64,000 nt of DNA from Amycolatopsis balhimycina FH 1894. GTDB taxonomy: Bacteria > Actinomycetota > Actinomycetes > Mycobacteriales > Pseudonocardiaceae. The notes under the pieces are model-generated. The model saw nothing but the letters and a program-made list of their open reading frames with translations, was not told where the DNA came from and made no database searches. Both the position numbers and the translations under genes were made by a program. The first letter of the stretch is position 1. The number at the start of each line of letters is the position of its first letter. The DNA is taken from contig NZ_KB913037.1 in NCBI RefSeq assembly GCF_000384295.1, positions 5,452,822 through 5,516,821 on the forward strand. The letters are read 5' to 3'. Shown here in pieces: positions 35,642-47,982 of the stretch.

Positions 35642-36370
35642 ATGGCTGACCTCGTGTACCCGCCCGTGATCGCGGCGGCCCGGACCATGTTCCGGGTACT
35701 CGACAACCGCATCCGGATCGAGGGCGCGGAGCACATCCCGCGCCGCGGCGGCGCGGTCATCGCGTGCAACCACATCAGCTACCTCGACTTCATCTTCTGC
35801 GGCCTCGGCGCGCGCCCGGCCAAGCGGCTGACGCGGTTCATGGCGAAGAAGGAGATCTTCGACAACCGCATCGCCGGCCCGCTGATGCGCGGGATGCACC
35901 ACATCTCCGTCGACCGCTCCGCCGGGCTGGCCTCCTACCGCGAGGCTCTGGAGAAGCTGCAGGCCGGCGAGGTCGTGGGGGTCTTCCCCGAAGCCACGAT
36001 CAGCCGGTCGTTCACCGTCAAGGAGATCAAGTCGGGCGCGGTCCGGATGGCCGCCGCGGCCAACGTCCCGGTCGTGCCGATGGCGCTGTGGGGCACGCAA
36101 CGGCTCTGGACGAAGGGCCGGCCGAAGGACCTGACCCGGCGGCACGTGCCGGTCTCGATCCTCGTCGGCGAGCCGATGCACCCGGCGAAGGGCGACGACT
36201 GGGACGTCGTCACGAAGGAGCTGCGCACCCGGATGAGCGCGCTGCTCGACCGCGCCCAGGCCGAGTACCCGGACCAGCCCGCGCCCGACGAGGACCGCTG
36301 GTGGCTGCCCGCCCACCTGGGCGGGACGGCGCCGACCCCGGCCGAAGCCGCCGAGCTCGACCGGCTGTGA
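35642..36370 (+). CDS. PlsC-family 1-acylglycerol-3-phosphate acyltransferase
   Basis: A 242-residue glycerolipid acyltransferase. NHISYLD is the catalytic HX4D motif, GVFPEATISRSF the substrate-binding motif III, and VVPMALWGTQRLW motif IV. It would acylate lysophosphatidic acid or a related lysolipid at the membrane. Related acyltransferases sit beside the HAD phosphatase Rv3813c in M. tuberculosis, and here the HAD gene is also close but separated by the IS110 element. The C-terminal extension (EDRWWLPAHLGG) is typical of actinobacterial members. Confidence 0.92.
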   Translation: MADLVYPPVIAAARTMFRVLDNRIRIEGAEHIPRRGGAVIACNHISYLDFIFCGLGARPAKRLTRFMAKKEIFDNRIAGPLMRGMHHISVDRSAGLASYREALEKLQAGEVVGVFPEATISRSFTVKEIKSGAVRMAAAANVPVVPMALWGTQRLWTKGRPKDLTRRHVPVSILVGEPMHPAKGDDWDVVTKELRTRMSALLDRAQAEYPDQPAPDEDRWWLPAHLGGTAPTPAEAAELDRL

Positions 36371-36393
36371 CATCCGGGGGCCCCGCAAGACGG

Positions 36394-36409
36394 CTAGAAC
36401 CAGCGCTCG
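36394..36409 (+). repeat. 16-bp direct repeat, left copy
   Basis: CTAGAACCAGCGCTCG here is identical to 38103-38118, where it is the 3' end (including stop) of the HAD phosphatase gene. The two copies bracket the hairpin repeat and IS110 element. Confidence 0.7.
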
Positions 36410-36425
36410 CTAGCCCGGCCCAAAG

Positions 36426-36445
36426 GTCTTGAATGACTCATTCAG
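36426..36445 (+). repeat. Left arm of a hairpin repeat split by the IS element
   Basis: GTCTTGAATGACTCATTCAG is the exact reverse complement of 38037-38056. The two arms would have formed one hairpin between convergent genes before insertion. Confidence 0.75.
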
Positions 36446-36673
36446 TCGTCGGTGTCCCTGGCGGGACGTCCGTGCTGGGGGTGAAAATCGTGTCTGGTCG
36501 CCTGTGTGACGTCGTGTGTCCTTGGCGCTGGGTCGAGGCCGTCATTCAGTCTGACGCTGGGAGTTGTTGAGGGTCCTGCATTGTTGCTTCGAGCACGCGA
36601 GCCCGGCTTGGCTTGCATCCCCTGACTCCCCAGGCGACCACCTGTCGGTGGTGTGAACCGAAGCGAGGTGATC
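36446..36673 (+). ncRNA. Candidate bridge-RNA region of the IS110 element
   Basis: This 228-bp segment between the left end and the transposase start has no gene. In IS110-group elements the bridge RNA that pairs with target and donor DNA is encoded in this upstream region. I did not fold it or identify its loops, so the assignment rests on position and family knowledge. Confidence 0.35.
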
Positions 36674-37939
36674 ATGGAAGAGGTGGATGAACTCGACCAG
36701 ATCGTCGACCGGGTGGCCGGCCTGGATCTGGGCAAGACCGGCCTGGTCGCGTGTGTGCGGGTGCCCTCAGACCGGCCGGGCCGGCGTCAGCAAGAGGTCC
36801 GCTCCTACGACACGTTCTCCCGGTCGTTGCTGGAGCTGGCGGACTGGTTGCGGGCCGAGCGAGTGACCCGGGTGGCGATGGAAGCCACCAGTTCCTACTG
36901 GAAACCGGTGTTCTACCTGCTGGAAGCCGAAGGGTTCGAGTGCTGGCTGCTCAACCCCAGACACGTCAAGCACCTGCCCGGCCGCCCGAAGACCGACACC
37001 CTCGACGCGGTCTGGCTGGCCAAAGTCACCGAACGCGGGATGTGCCGGCCCAGCCTGGTCCACCCGGCCCCGATCCGGGCGCTACGGGACCTGACCCGGT
37101 ATCGGCGCACCTTGATCCGTGACCGCACCCGGGAACGGCAGAGGCTGGAGAAACTGCTGGAAGACGCCCAGATCAAACTCTCCAGCGTGATCAGCGACAT
37201 CCTCGGTGTCTCCGGCCGGGAGATGCTGGAGGCCATGATCGCGGGCAACCGGAACCCGCGGGTGCTGGCGCAGCTGGCCCGGACCCGGATGCGCACCAAG
37301 ATCGGTGTCCTGGAGGAGGCGTTGACCGGGCACTTCACCGATCATCATGCGTTCCTGACCCGCACGATGATCGACCGCATCGACCAGGTCGGTGCCGATG
37401 TCGAGAAGGTCAACGCTGCGATCGAGGAGGCGATGGCCCCCTTTCGCGCTGAAGCGCGGCGGCTGGATGAGATCACCGGGATCGGGATCCGCTCCGCCCA
37501 GGAGCTGATCGCCGAGATCGGGGTGGACATGACCCGGTTCCCCACCCCCGGGCATCTGGTGTCGTGGGCCAAGTTCGCCCCGATCGTGCACCAGTCCGCC
37601 GCTGTCACCCGCAACGGTTCCACCGGCAAAGGCAATCCCTGGCTGGCCGGGACCCTCGGCGAGGTCGTCGCTGGGGTGTCGCGCACCCACACCTTCCTCG
37701 GTGAACGCTACCGGCGCCTGGCGCGCCGCCGCGGCAAGAAACGCGCCATCGTCGCGGTCGGCAACTCCGTCCTCAAGATCGTCTGGCATGTGCTGTCGGA
37801 CCCCGACGCCCGTTACCAGGACCTCGGCGAGGACCACTACCTGTCCCGGCATACCACCGTGCGGCGCCGCCGCACCCTCATCCGCGACCTCGAACTCCTC
37901 ACCGGCCAACACGTCACCCTGCAACCCCACGCCGCCTAA
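36674..37939 (+). CDS. IS110-family DEDD transposase
   Basis: A 421-residue recombinase. The RuvC-like DEDD domain supplies Asp18 (AGLDLGKT), Glu in AMEATSSYWKP, and the Asp residues in PKTDTLDAVWLAK. A coiled region follows. The C-terminal Tnp20 domain has the helix-hairpin-helix-like ITGIGIRSAQELIAEIG, then RFPTPGHLVSWAKFAP and NGSTGKGNPWLAG with the conserved serine. Full length and motifs suggest it is intact. The ATG has GAGGTG upstream; an in-frame GTG 21 bp earlier is possible. Confidence 0.92.
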   Translation: MEEVDELDQIVDRVAGLDLGKTGLVACVRVPSDRPGRRQQEVRSYDTFSRSLLELADWLRAERVTRVAMEATSSYWKPVFYLLEAEGFECWLLNPRHVKHLPGRPKTDTLDAVWLAKVTERGMCRPSLVHPAPIRALRDLTRYRRTLIRDRTRERQRLEKLLEDAQIKLSSVISDILGVSGREMLEAMIAGNRNPRVLAQLARTRMRTKIGVLEEALTGHFTDHHAFLTRTMIDRIDQVGADVEKVNAAIEEAMAPFRAEARRLDEITGIGIRSAQELIAEIGVDMTRFPTPGHLVSWAKFAPIVHQSAAVTRNGSTGKGNPWLAGTLGEVVAGVSRTHTFLGERYRRLARRRGKKRAIVAVGNSVLKIVWHVLSDPDARYQDLGEDHYLSRHTTVRRRRTLIRDLELLTGQHVTLQPHAA

Positions 37940-38036
37940 CGCGTGTCACCCCGGGCCCCGGCTCCGCTGCGCTACGCCGGGGGCGCTGCCGCGCGCCCAC
38001 GGTCACCTCGATTTACGAGCCAGGACCTCCGAAGCC

Positions 38037-38056
38037 CTGAATGAGTCATTCAAGAC
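38037..38056 (+). repeat. Right arm of the hairpin repeat split by the IS element
   Basis: CTGAATGAGTCATTCAAGAC pairs perfectly with the left arm at 36426-36445. Confidence 0.75.
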
Positions 38057-38102
38057 GCTCGCCCTCGCCGCCGGGCTGTCAACGAACCTCGGACGCGCAA
38101 CA

Positions 38103-38915
38103 CTAGAACCAGCGCTCGAGGACCTGCGCGACGCCGTCCTCGCCCGCCGGACCGGTGATCTCGTCGGCCACGGACTGGGCCTGCGGGTGCCCGTTCTCCA
38201 TCGCGACGCCGTGGCCGGCCCAGCGGAGCATTTCGACGTCGTTGGGCATGTCGCCGAAGGCGATGACCCGCTCCGGCCCGATGCCGAGCCGCTCCGCGAC
38301 GTCGGCGAGGCCGGTCGCCTTGGTGATGCCGTGCGCGGACAGCTCGACCAGGCCGCCCGACGACGAGTAGGTGACGTCGACCTCCCGGTCGAACAGTGCG
38401 TTCACCCCGTCCGCCATCTCTTCCGACGACATCCCGAGGTGGCTGACCAGCAGCTTGATCGCCGGGTGCCCGAGCACCTCGGCGCGCGGCGCGGTGCGGC
38501 CTTCGCCGTCGCCCCACGGGTTGTGGTAGTCCGGCTCGATCACGAAGTTGCGCATCTCGTGGTCGGCGTCGGTGCCGACGCGCTCGGTGGCCAGCCGGCA
38601 GCCGGGCAGGGCCTTGTCCAGCGCGTGCGCAATGTCGTGGAGCAGCTCGGGCGACAGCAGGCCGTGCACCGCGACGACCTCCTCGCGGCCGCAGTCGTAC
38701 AGGACGGCGCCGTTCGCGCACACCGCGTACCCGGTCAGCTCGAGGGGCTTGGCCACGGGTGCGATCCAGCGCGGCGGCCGTCCGGTGGCCAGCACGAACG
38801 GGACACCCGCCTCGATCGCCCGGCGGACGGTCGCGATCGTGCGGCCGGTCAGGGATTCGGAGGGGCCGAGCAGGGTGCCGTCGACATCGGACGCGATCAA
38901 CTGGGGTCTCTCCAC
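38103..38915 (-). CDS. HAD-superfamily Cof-type phosphatase (Rv3813c-like)
   Basis: A 270-residue HAD hydrolase with a C2-type cap. SDVDGTLL holds the nucleophile Asp and general acid Asp, LATGRPP the motif II region, a lysine near GHPAIKLL is the probable motif III lysine, and GDMPNDVEML is motif IV with the Mg ligands. Such enzymes dephosphorylate sugar phosphates, flavin phosphates or similar metabolites. The GTG start at 38915 is assumed. The last 16 bp are duplicated at 36394-36409 on the far side of the IS110 element. Confidence 0.88.
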   Translation of the reverse strand: MERPQLIASDVDGTLLGPSESLTGRTIATVRRAIEAGVPFVLATGRPPRWIAPVAKPLELTGYAVCANGAVLYDCGREEVVAVHGLLSPELLHDIAHALDKALPGCRLATERVGTDADHEMRNFVIEPDYHNPWGDGEGRTAPRAEVLGHPAIKLLVSHLGMSSEEMADGVNALFDREVDVTYSSSGGLVELSAHGITKATGLADVAERLGIGPERVIAFGDMPNDVEMLRWAGHGVAMENGHPQAQSVADEITGPAGEDGVAQVLERWF

Positions 38916-38982
38916 CCCGCCATTGTCCCTGACACGTTCGGGTGAGGTCCGCCCCGTCCGCGCGATTGCCGGTGGTTGCCGA

Positions 38983-38988
38983 TAGCGT
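38983..38988 (+). promoter_or_regulatory. -10 box (TAGCGT) for the LLM oxidoreductase gene
   Basis: TAGCGT ends 8 nt before the GTG at 38997, and no Shine-Dalgarno is seen. Confidence 0.5.
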
Positions 38989-38996
38989 CCGGCATT

Positions 38997-39884
38997 GTGC
39001 GAGCAGGCATCGTCATTCTTCCGGAAGATCGTTGGTGGGCGGCCGAGCCGAAGTGGCGTGCAGCCGAGGAGTACGGCTTCGACCACGCCTGGACGTATGA
39101 CCACCTGGGGTGGAGAAACCTGGTCGACGGCCCGTGGTTCTCCGCGATCCCGACCCTGACCGCGGCGGCGATGGTGACGTCGCGCATCCGGCTGGGCACG
39201 TTCGTGGCCTCCCCGGTAGCCCGGCACCCGGTGTCGTTCATGCGCGAGCTGAACACCCTCGACGACGTCTCGGACGGACGGTTCGTCCTCGGCGTCGGCG
39301 CGGGCGTCGACCACCTGCACTACGACGGCGCGGTGGTCGACGCGCCCGAGTTGACGCCGAAGCAGCGCGTGGACCGGTTCACGGAGTTCGTCGAGGCCCT
39401 CGACGGGCTGCTGATGACCGACAAGTTCGACTTCGAGGGCGAGTATTACCGGGCCCGCGAAGCCCGCAACCTGCCCGGCCCGGTCCAGCGGCCGCGGCTG
39501 CCGTTCGTCGTCGCGGCGAACGGCCCGCGCACGATGACCCTGGCGGCGCGCTTCGGCGCCGGCTGGGTGACGACGGGCAAGGGCGGCGCGACCGCCGACG
39601 AGTGGTGGCACGGGATCAAGGAACTCACCGAGGTCTTCGACCGGCGGCTGGACGCGGCGGGCCGGGACCGGGCGAGCATCCAGCGGCACCTCAGCCTGGA
39701 CTCGTCGCCGGTGTTCTCACTGAGCAGCGTGGAGGCGTTCCGCGACGCGGTGGGCCGCGCGGGGGAGCTGGGCTTCACCGACGTGATCTCGCACTGGCCG
39801 CGGTCGTCGTCGCCGTACGAGGGCCGCGAAGCCGTCCTGGAGCAGGTCGCGAGCGACGTCCTGCCGGAACTCCGCGCCGGCTGA
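38997..39884 (+). CDS. LLM-class (luciferase-like) F420/FMN-dependent oxidoreductase
   Basis: A 295-residue TIM-barrel luciferase-like protein. VRAGIVILPEDRWW opens the barrel, GFDHAWTYDHL, TSRIRLGTFVASPVARHP and LGVGAGVDHLHYDG are typical of actinobacterial F420-dependent reductases, and TVAANGPRTMTLAARFGAGWVT forms the cofactor phosphate region. The substrate is unknown. The start is set by the -10 box eight bases upstream. It converges on the DUF6541 paralogue, with a strong hairpin between. Confidence 0.88.
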   Translation: MRAGIVILPEDRWWAAEPKWRAAEEYGFDHAWTYDHLGWRNLVDGPWFSAIPTLTAAAMVTSRIRLGTFVASPVARHPVSFMRELNTLDDVSDGRFVLGVGAGVDHLHYDGAVVDAPELTPKQRVDRFTEFVEALDGLLMTDKFDFEGEYYRAREARNLPGPVQRPRLPFVVAANGPRTMTLAARFGAGWVTTGKGGATADEWWHGIKELTEVFDRRLDAAGRDRASIQRHLSLDSSPVFSLSSVEAFRDAVGRAGELGFTDVISHWPRSSSPYEGREAVLEQVASDVLPELRAG

Positions 39885-40011
39885 CCGGACTTTGGCCAAC
39901 GGGGGGATCGTTAGGCCGAACGAGTGACATCCGGCTGATCGGGAAACCGATTCACGTCCCGCCGGCGTCAGGGTTCATGGAGGGACGAGAGATCGGCCCC
40001 GGGGGTACGGA

Positions 40012-40052
40012 AGCCCTCGTGGCCGCGGCTGGGGGCCGCGGCCACGAGGGCT
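40012..40052. terminator. Bidirectional hairpin terminator
   Basis: A perfect 17-bp stem (AGCCCTCGTGGCCGCGG and its complement at 40036-40052) with a 7-nt loop, between the convergent LLM and DUF6541 genes. Confidence 0.75.
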
Positions 40053-40055
40053 GCT

Positions 40056-43875
<3,820 letters not shown>

Positions 43876-43879
<4 letters not shown>

Positions 43880-44850
43880 GCGAAACGACCGAGCAGCGCC
43901 CCAGTGATGAAACGGCCGTGACTCCTGAGGCTCCCGAGACACCAGGGACCCCGGAGACAGCGGCACGCAGCCCGTTCGGCCTGGTCGCCGGCGTCATCAA
44001 GACGGCGCGGCCGCGGCAGTGGGTGAAGAACGTCCTGGTCTTCGCGGCCCCGTTCTTCGCGTTCTCGAAGTCGACCGACCGCACCGGTCTCCTGATCGAC
44101 GCGATCATCGCCTTCGTGGCTTTCTCGCTGACGGCGAGCTCGGTCTACCTCATCAACGACGCCATCGACGTCGAGGCCGACCGGGCCCACCCGACCAAGC
44201 GGAACCGGCCGATCGCGGCCGGGATCGTGCCGGTCCCCGTCGCGTACGTCGCCGCGGTCGTGTTCTTCCTGGCCGGTCTCGGCGTGTCGTTCGCGGCGAG
44301 CTGGCAGCTCGCCGTGGTGCTGGGCGTCTACGAGGCCGTCCAGCTCGGCTACTGCTTCGGCCTGAAGCACCAGCCGGTGGTCGACCTGGCCATCGTCGGC
44401 TCGGGCTTCCTGATGCGGTCCATCGCCGGCGGTGTCGCGGGCGGCATCGCGCTTTCGCAGTGGTTCCTGCTGGTCACGGCGTTCGGCTCGCTGTTCATGG
44501 TGGCCGGGAAGCGCTACGCGGAGATCATGCTGTTCGAGCGCACCGGCGCGAAGATCCGGTCGTCGCTGAAGAAGTATTCGGCCAGCTACCTGCGGTTCGT
44601 CTGGGCGACGTCGGCGGCGATCCTGATCATGTCGTACTGCCTGTGGGCGTTCGAGATCCGCCAGACCGAGCACAACTCGGTGTGGGCGCTCATCTCGATG
44701 GTGCCGTTCCTGGTGGCGGTGCTGCGCTACGCGGTGGACGTCGACGGCGGCATCGCGGGCGAGCCGGAGGAGATCGCGCTCAAGGACCGCATCCTGCAGG
44801 TGCTGGGCGCGACCTGGGTCGTCACGCTGTTCCTGTCGTTCTACCTGTGA
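43876..44850 (+). CDS. ubiA: Decaprenyl-phosphate phosphoribosyltransferase (Rv3806c-like UbiA)
   Basis: A 324-residue UbiA-superfamily prenyltransferase with eight to nine helices. RPRQWVKNVLVFAAPFFA and the Asp-rich motif NDAIDVEADRAHPTKRNRPIA bind the phosphoribosyl diphosphate and Mg. GKRYAEIMLFERTGAKIR is typical of DPPR synthases. It makes decaprenylphosphoryl-5-phosphoribose from PRPP and decaprenyl phosphate, the first step toward the arabinose donor DPA. A Pro/Glu/Thr-rich N-terminal tail of 32 residues is added. It overlaps the PAP2 gene as ATGA. Confidence 0.95.
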
Positions 44851-44957
44851 CTCATGGCGGATCGACAGGTCCGCTTCAGGTCTTCCACAGCTGAGCGGCG
44901 CATCCTGAGGTGGTGGGGGCGGGCAGTGCGCCCGTCCCCGTGACCACAGGAGCGACC

Positions 44958-45530
44958 ATGAACGACCAGCCGCGCGAGGAGAAGGTCCCGGAGGGGACCG
45001 ACCAACCGACCGTCGAGCAGCCCACGACTGTGCAGCCCACGGCCGAGGCGGCTGCCACTCCGGCTCCCGCCGCCGACCAGGCCTCAGCTGCCCCACACGC
45101 GCCGGAGACCGCCGGGCCCGCCTCCCCGGCCGACGGGCCCTCTACGGCGGACCAGACGGCTGCTCACGGCCGGCAGCCGCCACCCACCCCGCAGCTCTCC
45201 CAGCCCGGCCCCGGCCAGGCCTACGGCGCCTGGGGCTCGCCTCCGGCCGCTCGGCGGCAGCCCGGCGGGTTCCGGCGGTTCGCCGGGCACCGCGCCACCC
45301 AGCTGGTCGGCGTCGGCGTGCTGGGTGTCCTGATCGGCGGGGGCATCGTCGGCGGGATCGCGGCGGCCACCGACCACCGCGGCGGCCGGCCGGCCATCCA
45401 CCGGCAGTACGACGGCCCGAACGGCAACCAGGGCAACCAGGGTTTCAACGGCCACGGCCCGGGCTTCCGGGGCGGCCACTCGGGCAGTTCGGGTAACTCG
45501 GGCAACTCCGATTCCGGCGACGGCATCTGA
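44958..45530 (+). CDS. Single-pass membrane protein, low complexity
   Basis: A 190-residue protein. About 110 cytoplasmic residues are Pro/Ala/Thr/Glu-rich, followed by RRFAGHR, one transmembrane helix (LVGVGVLGVLIGGGIVGGIA) and a short Gly/Asn/Ser-rich outside tail. No domain is recognised. The ATG has AGGAG upstream. It lies between ubiA and the AftB-like gene, ending just before the dyad that overlaps the latter's promoter. Confidence 0.7.
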   Translation: MNDQPREEKVPEGTDQPTVEQPTTVQPTAEAAATPAPAADQASAAPHAPETAGPASPADGPSTADQTAAHGRQPPPTPQLSQPGPGQAYGAWGSPPAARRQPGGFRRFAGHRATQLVGVGVLGVLIGGGIVGGIAAATDHRGGRPAIHRQYDGPNGNQGNQGFNGHGPGFRGGHSGSSGNSGNSDSGDGI

Positions 45531-45554
45531 CCGGCATCCGACCGAATGTGTCCT

Positions 45555-45611
45555 GAGCCACCCGTACCCCGCTCAGATCACAGAAGCATCACGAGCGGGG
45601 TACGGTGGCTC
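45555..45611. promoter_or_regulatory. Inverted repeat over the promoter of the AftB-like gene
   Basis: GAGCCACCCGTACCCCGCTC (45555-45574) and GAGCGGGGTACGGTGGCTC (45593-45611) are complementary apart from one extra C, around an 18-nt spacer. The right arm contains the -10 box TACGGT (45601-45606), which ends 7 nt before the ATG at 45614. It may be an operator, or a terminator of the upstream gene. Confidence 0.6.
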
Positions 45612-45613
45612 GG

Positions 45614-47131
45614 ATGCGAAGCGCCTCCGCAGAACTCCCCAAGGCCGCCGGTGCGCTGCCGGCGGCCCTGCCCGTCGCCCGATCGTGGGTCCTCCCGTCG
45701 GCGGCCGCGGCGGCCTCCGTGCTGGTGTTCGCCCTGGTCAGCCACCATCTCATCGATGACACGTACATCACGCTGTCCTACGCGAAGAACCTCGCCTTCC
45801 ACGCCCACTGGGGCCTGATCGAACAGGGGACGGCGAACACCGCGACGTCCCCGCTGAACGTCCTGGCCCTCGCGGCGGTCACGTTCGTCGTCCGGGACGC
45901 CTTGCCGGCCGCCGGGATCGTGTTCGTCGCCGCGCAGGTGCTGCTCGTGCTGGGCCTGCGCCGCCTGGGCGAGCGCACCGGCCTGCCGGCGGCGTTCGCG
46001 CCGCTGACGTTCGCGTTGCTGCTGGTCAACCCGCTGCTGCTGTCCTCGATCGGGCTCGAGGTGGCGCTCGGGGCCACCGGCGTCGTGTGGACGCTGGTCT
46101 ACGCGGGGGAGCGCCGGCCGGGCCGCCTCGGCGTCGTGATCGGGCTGCTCGCGCTCATCCGGATCGACCTGCTGCTGATCGCGGCGGTCCTGTTCGCGGC
46201 CCGCCGCGAATTCTGGGACGGCATCTGGCGGACGGCGTTCGCGGCGCTCGCGGTGACGCTGCCGTGGTTCGCGTTCAGCTGGGTGGTGCTCGGCTCGGCG
46301 GTGCCGGACACGCTGGTCATCAAGATCAGCCAGCAGTCCTGGGGACCGTTCGGCTTCACCAACGGCCCGCTGCTGTACTGGCGCAACTTTCCGGCCGCGG
46401 CGGCGCTGTCGTTCCTGCCGCTGCTGCTCGCCGGCCTGGCGGGAGTGGTGTGGATCGTCCAGTACCGCCTCGGCTCGGAGACCGCCCGCCGCCTGACGCC
46501 GTTCGCGGCGCTCGCCGTAGCGGGTGCCCTGCACTACCTGGCCTACAGCCGGCTGGGCGTGCCGCCGTACCACTGGTACTACGCGCCGAGCATCATCGGC
46601 GCGACGATCTTCCTCGCCGCGTACGCGTCAGCAGTGCCGGAGCGGGTGCGGCGCGGGACGTGGACGCTGGCCGGCCTGGCGCTGGCGGCGAGCGTCGCGG
46701 TGTACGCGCTGCCGGGCATCCCCCGCCAGTTCGCGCCGATCACCAGCAACCACGCGTCGACGACGGAGTACCGCGAAATCGGCCGTCAGCTGGCGGCGAT
46801 CGCCCACGGCCGCAAGGTCGAGACGGCGGGCGAGGTGGGCGCGCTGGCGTACGCGTGCGACTGCGAGCTGGTCGACGAGTTCTCCGACCGCGGCGCGGTC
46901 GACCCGGCGATCACGGAGACGAAGCGCCGCAGCGGCGAGGTCGGCCGCGCGCTGCTGGAAGCCAACTTCCACAACTTCGACCACAGCGTGACGCCGCTCA
47001 GCCCGGACCTGGTCCTGGCGACGACCCGCCGCGCACCGCCGCCGGCGGCACTGGCGAGCTGGCACATCGATTCGCCGTGGATGGGCAGCCAGAACCTGTA
47101 CCTGCTGCCCGCCCACGCCACCGGCGGCTGA
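45614..47131 (+). CDS. GT-C membrane glycosyltransferase, probable AftB-type arabinosyltransferase
   Basis: A 505-residue polytopic protein with about ten helices. LIDDTYITLSYAKN (Asp48-Asp49) sits in the first extracytoplasmic loop, followed by NTATSPLNVLAL, the arrangement seen in GT-C arabinosyltransferases. It stands after ubiA, where AftB (Rv3805c) sits in M. tuberculosis; AftB adds terminal beta-1,2-arabinofuranose from DPA. It is shorter than mycobacterial AftB and the soluble C-terminal part is small. Start ATG 45614 has only the -10 box TACGGT upstream. The assignment is positional plus topological. Confidence 0.75.
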   Translation: MRSASAELPKAAGALPAALPVARSWVLPSAAAAASVLVFALVSHHLIDDTYITLSYAKNLAFHAHWGLIEQGTANTATSPLNVLALAAVTFVVRDALPAAGIVFVAAQVLLVLGLRRLGERTGLPAAFAPLTFALLLVNPLLLSSIGLEVALGATGVVWTLVYAGERRPGRLGVVIGLLALIRIDLLLIAAVLFAARREFWDGIWRTAFAALAVTLPWFAFSWVVLGSAVPDTLVIKISQQSWGPFGFTNGPLLYWRNFPAAAALSFLPLLLAGLAGVVWIVQYRLGSETARRLTPFAALAVAGALHYLAYSRLGVPPYHWYYAPSIIGATIFLAAYASAVPERVRRGTWTLAGLALAASVAVYALPGIPRQFAPITSNHASTTEYREIGRQLAAIAHGRKVETAGEVGALAYACDCELVDEFSDRGAVDPAITETKRRSGEVGRALLEANFHNFDHSVTPLSPDLVLATTRRAPPPAALASWHIDSPWMGSQNLYLLPAHATGG

Positions 47132-47174
47132 GGGACGCGCTGGGCGGGACGGAGACGGTCCGCGTGCTGAAGTT

Positions 47175-47218
47175 CTTCGCCGAAGACCCGGCCCTCGCGG
47201 TGCGGGCCTTCGGCGAAG
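47175..47218. terminator. Bidirectional terminator hairpin
   Basis: CTTCGCCGAAG (47175-47185) pairs with CTTCGGCGAAG (47208-47218), extended by four more base pairs past one mismatch, between two convergent genes. Confidence 0.65.
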
Positions 47219-47226
47219 CTTGAAAC

Positions 47227-47982
47227 TCAGATCGGGAGCTTGCGGAAGATCGGCCGCGGGACGTGCCGCAGCGCCGACATCACCAGGCGGAACTGCGCCG
47301 GAGCCCACACCAGGTCCTTGCCGGAGCGAGCGGCCGTGACGGCGATCTCCGCGACCTGCTCGGCCGTCTGCGCCAGCGGAGCGTCCTTCAGGCCCGCGGT
47401 CATCTTCGTCTTGACGTGACCCGGGCGGACGACGGTCACCTTCACGCCGTGCGGCGCGAGGGCCTCGCCGAGGCCCAGGTAGAAGCCGTCGAAACCGGCC
47501 TTGGTCGAGCCGTAGACGAAGTTGGACCGCCGGACGCGCTCGCCGGCCACCGACGACAGCGCGATCACCGTGCCGTGGCCCTGCACCTTGAGCTTCTCCG
47601 ACAGCGCGACTCCCACCGACACCGCGGCGGTGTAGTTCACGGTCGCCAGCTCGACGGCCTTCGCGTGGTCCTGCCAGACCTCTTCCGGGTCACCGAGCAG
47701 GCCGAACGCCACGACCGCGACGTCGATGTCGCCGCCTTCGAACGCCTTGGCCAGCACACCGGGGTGCGACGCCGTGTCCGTGGCGTCGAAGTCCACAGTG
47801 GACACCTCGGCGCCCTTGTCCTTCAGGCGCTGGGCGGCCGCGTCGAGCCGCGGCGACGGCCGGGCGGCCAGCACGACCCGCAGCGGCTTCTCGGCCAGGT
47901 ACTTCTCGGCGATCGCCAACGCGATGTCGGACGTGCCGCCGAGCAGAAGAAGGGATTGGGGGTTGCCCACCGCGTCGATCAC
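47227..47982 (-). CDS. dprE2: Decaprenylphosphoryl-2-keto-ribose reductase DprE2
   Basis: A 251-residue [22 protein letters not shown] binds [18 protein letters not shown] follows, and the catalytic set is Ser in [15 protein letters not shown] and YGSTKAG (Tyr-x-x-x-Lys). [14 protein letters not shown] and the C-terminal basic, hydrophobic tail ([16 protein letters not shown]) match DprE2. It reduces the 2-keto intermediate made by DprE1 to decaprenylphosphoryl-arabinose. The GTG overlaps the dprE1 stop as GTGA. Confidence 0.95.
   Translation of the reverse strand: MIDAVGNPQSLLLLGGTSDIALAIAEKYLAEKPLRVVLAARPSPRLDAAAQRLKDKGAEVSTVDFDATDTASHPGVLAKAFEGGDIDVAVVAFGLLGDPEEVWQDHAKAVELATVNYTAAVSVGVALSEKLKVQGHGTVIALSSVAGERVRRSNFVYGSTKAGFDGFYLGLGEALAPHGVKVTVVRPGHVKTKMTAGLKDAPLAQTAEQVAEIAVTAARSGKDLVWAPAQFRLVMSALRHVPRPIFRKLPI

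Larger units (their letters stand above)
36446..38036 (+). mobile_element. IS110-family insertion sequence (boundaries approximate)
   Basis: One DEDD transposase gene with a long 5' non-coding region of about 230 bp and a short 3' region of under 100 bp. It lies between the two arms of a perfect 20-bp inverted repeat that belongs to the host sequence. The element shows no terminal inverted repeats of its own, as expected for the family. The right boundary is probably near 38024, because GGACCTCCGAAGCC before the right arm looks like former loop sequence. Confidence 0.75.

Noticed and set aside
38997..39884. Bacterial luciferase partner for the LuxC/LuxE genes
   Set aside because: The LLM-class protein resembles F420-dependent reductases, is 10 kb away, has its own promoter and is not paired with a beta subunit.
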